This document shows, one piece after another, positions 6,697-7,207 of a DNA stretch of 7,207 bases. Under the pieces are notes generated by a model. It saw nothing but the letters and a program-made list of their open reading frames with translations. It did no database searches and was not told where the DNA came from. Both the position numbers and the translations under genes were made by a program. Source of the DNA: an uncultured Tepidimonas sp. (GTDB lineage Bacteria > Pseudomonadota > Gammaproteobacteria > Burkholderiales > Burkholderiaceae_C); NCBI GenBank assembly GCA_937949455.1, contig CALEDU010000230.1, positions 1 to 7,207 of the forward strand, in the 5' to 3' direction. Positions within the stretch are counted from its first letter, which is position 1, and every line of letters starts with the position of its first letter.

Positions 6697-7207
6697 TTAT
6701 TGCACGCGCCAGACAGTCATGGGCTTGAAGCCAAAGCTGGCATCGCGCCCCCTGCGGCCACGGGCGGCGCGGGCGTTGTTGAGGGTGCGGATTTCCAGCA
6801 CCTCCTCGCGCCATTTGCCGCCTCGCCCCACACCGCCGATGCGCACACTGCGCAGGTAGGCCGCGGCGCCGGCCAGGGTGTCTTTGTCCTCCAGCCCCAT
6901 GAGCATGAGGCCGCGCCCGCCCTTGGGCTGCTGCTTGAGGTCGCTCAGATCGAAAGTCAGAATACGCCCGCTGCTGGAGACGCAGCACACCTGGGTCGCT
7001 GGAGCCAGCGCGGCCGGGTCTGGACCGCCTTCCGGGGCCGTGGGCGGGGCGAGCACGGTACCGTCTGGGGCGGCCAGCCGCACCACCATGCCGCCGCTGA
7101 CCAGCGCGGGGCGGCACACCGTCTCGCCCTCGTTTAGCGTGATGAAAGCCTTGCCGCCCTTCAGGCGGCTCGTCATGTCCTCTACCGTGGCCAGAAAACC
7201 ATAACCA
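6697..7207 (-). CDS. parC: DNA topoisomerase IV subunit A, C-terminal part (5' end beyond window edge)
   Basis: Subunit A of topoisomerase IV, the type IIA enzyme that decatenates daughter chromosomes with ParE. Only the last 169 residues are present, because the frame is open through the right edge (reading GYGFLATVEDM before the first in-window Met at 7176). The visible region is the beta-pinwheel-type C-terminal domain: TSRLKGGKAFITLNEGETVC, then ATQVCCVSSSGRILTFDLSDL, KGGRGLMLMGL and a closing GFKPMTVWRVQ. These repeated GxxxT/GRGxxLxxL blades match betaproteobacterial ParC; the GyrA-type 'QxRGG(K/R)G' box is not present. A Pro/Ala-rich insert (about 20 residues, nt 7000-7065) lies between two blades. 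The catalytic tyrosine domain is outside the window, so activity cannot be inspected. Confidence 0.9.
   Translation of the reverse strand, partial: GYGFLATVEDMTSRLKGGKAFITLNEGETVCRPALVSGGMVVRLAAPDGTVLAPPTAPEGGPDPAALAPATQVCCVSSSGRILTFDLSDLKQQPKGGRGLMLMGLEDKDTLAGAAAYLRSVRIGGVGRGGKWREEVLEIRTLNNARAARGRRGRDASFGFKPMTVWRVQ

Noticed and set aside
5999..7117. 372-residue minus-strand open frame spanning parC, the spacer and the RidA gene
   Set aside because: It lies antisense to the RidA gene and out of frame over parC. The translation is Arg/Gly/Ala-rich with no recognisable domain, which is typical of shadow frames in high-GC DNA.
1..7207. Search for a CRISPR array, insertion sequence, toxin-antitoxin pair, tRNA or defence cassette
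   Set aside because: No regularly spaced repeats, transposase motifs, terminal repeats, cloverleaf or paired small genes were seen; nearly all DNA is accounted for by known families.

Overview
The window is a stretch of a high-GC bacterial chromosome. Gene content and protein wording (ParC C-terminal domain, ComEC/Rec2, a TgpA-type transglutaminase tail next to MltB) point to a betaproteobacterium, most likely Burkholderiales. This assignment rests on family resemblance recalled from memory, not on a search.

Layout: (1) positions 1-246 encode the C-terminal end of a TgpA/DUF4129-type transglutaminase protein, running in the same open frame, with no stop codon, into (2) a MltB-type lytic murein transglycosylase (ATG at 247, stop at 1452). 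(3) After 38 bp comes a co-directional 601-residue EAL-CBS-GGDEF protein (1491-3296), predicted to act on cyclic-di-GMP and visibly AT-richer than its neighbours. (4) Convergent to it, on the minus strand, is a full-length comEC DNA-uptake channel gene (5872 down to 3293); the two genes share a TTAA that carries both stop codons. (5) A 144-bp divergent spacer separates comEC from (6) a RidA/YjgF-family gene (6017-6487, plus). (7) A 209-bp convergent spacer with a small stem-loop precedes (8) the 3' end of parC (topoisomerase IV subunit A) on the minus strand, which runs off the right edge.

The genes do not form one pathway. TgpA tail and MltB concern the envelope, the EAL-CBS-GGDEF protein is a second-messenger enzyme, ComEC is DNA uptake, RidA is metabolite detoxification and ParC is chromosome decatenation. 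I see no defence system, mobile element, CRISPR array or RNA gene. The most notable points are the open-frame junction between the TgpA tail and MltB with a nearby C homopolymer, and the compositional island formed by the c-di-GMP gene together with an apparently extended 3' end of comEC. I did not find convincing evidence of a new system; the findings are local irregularities.
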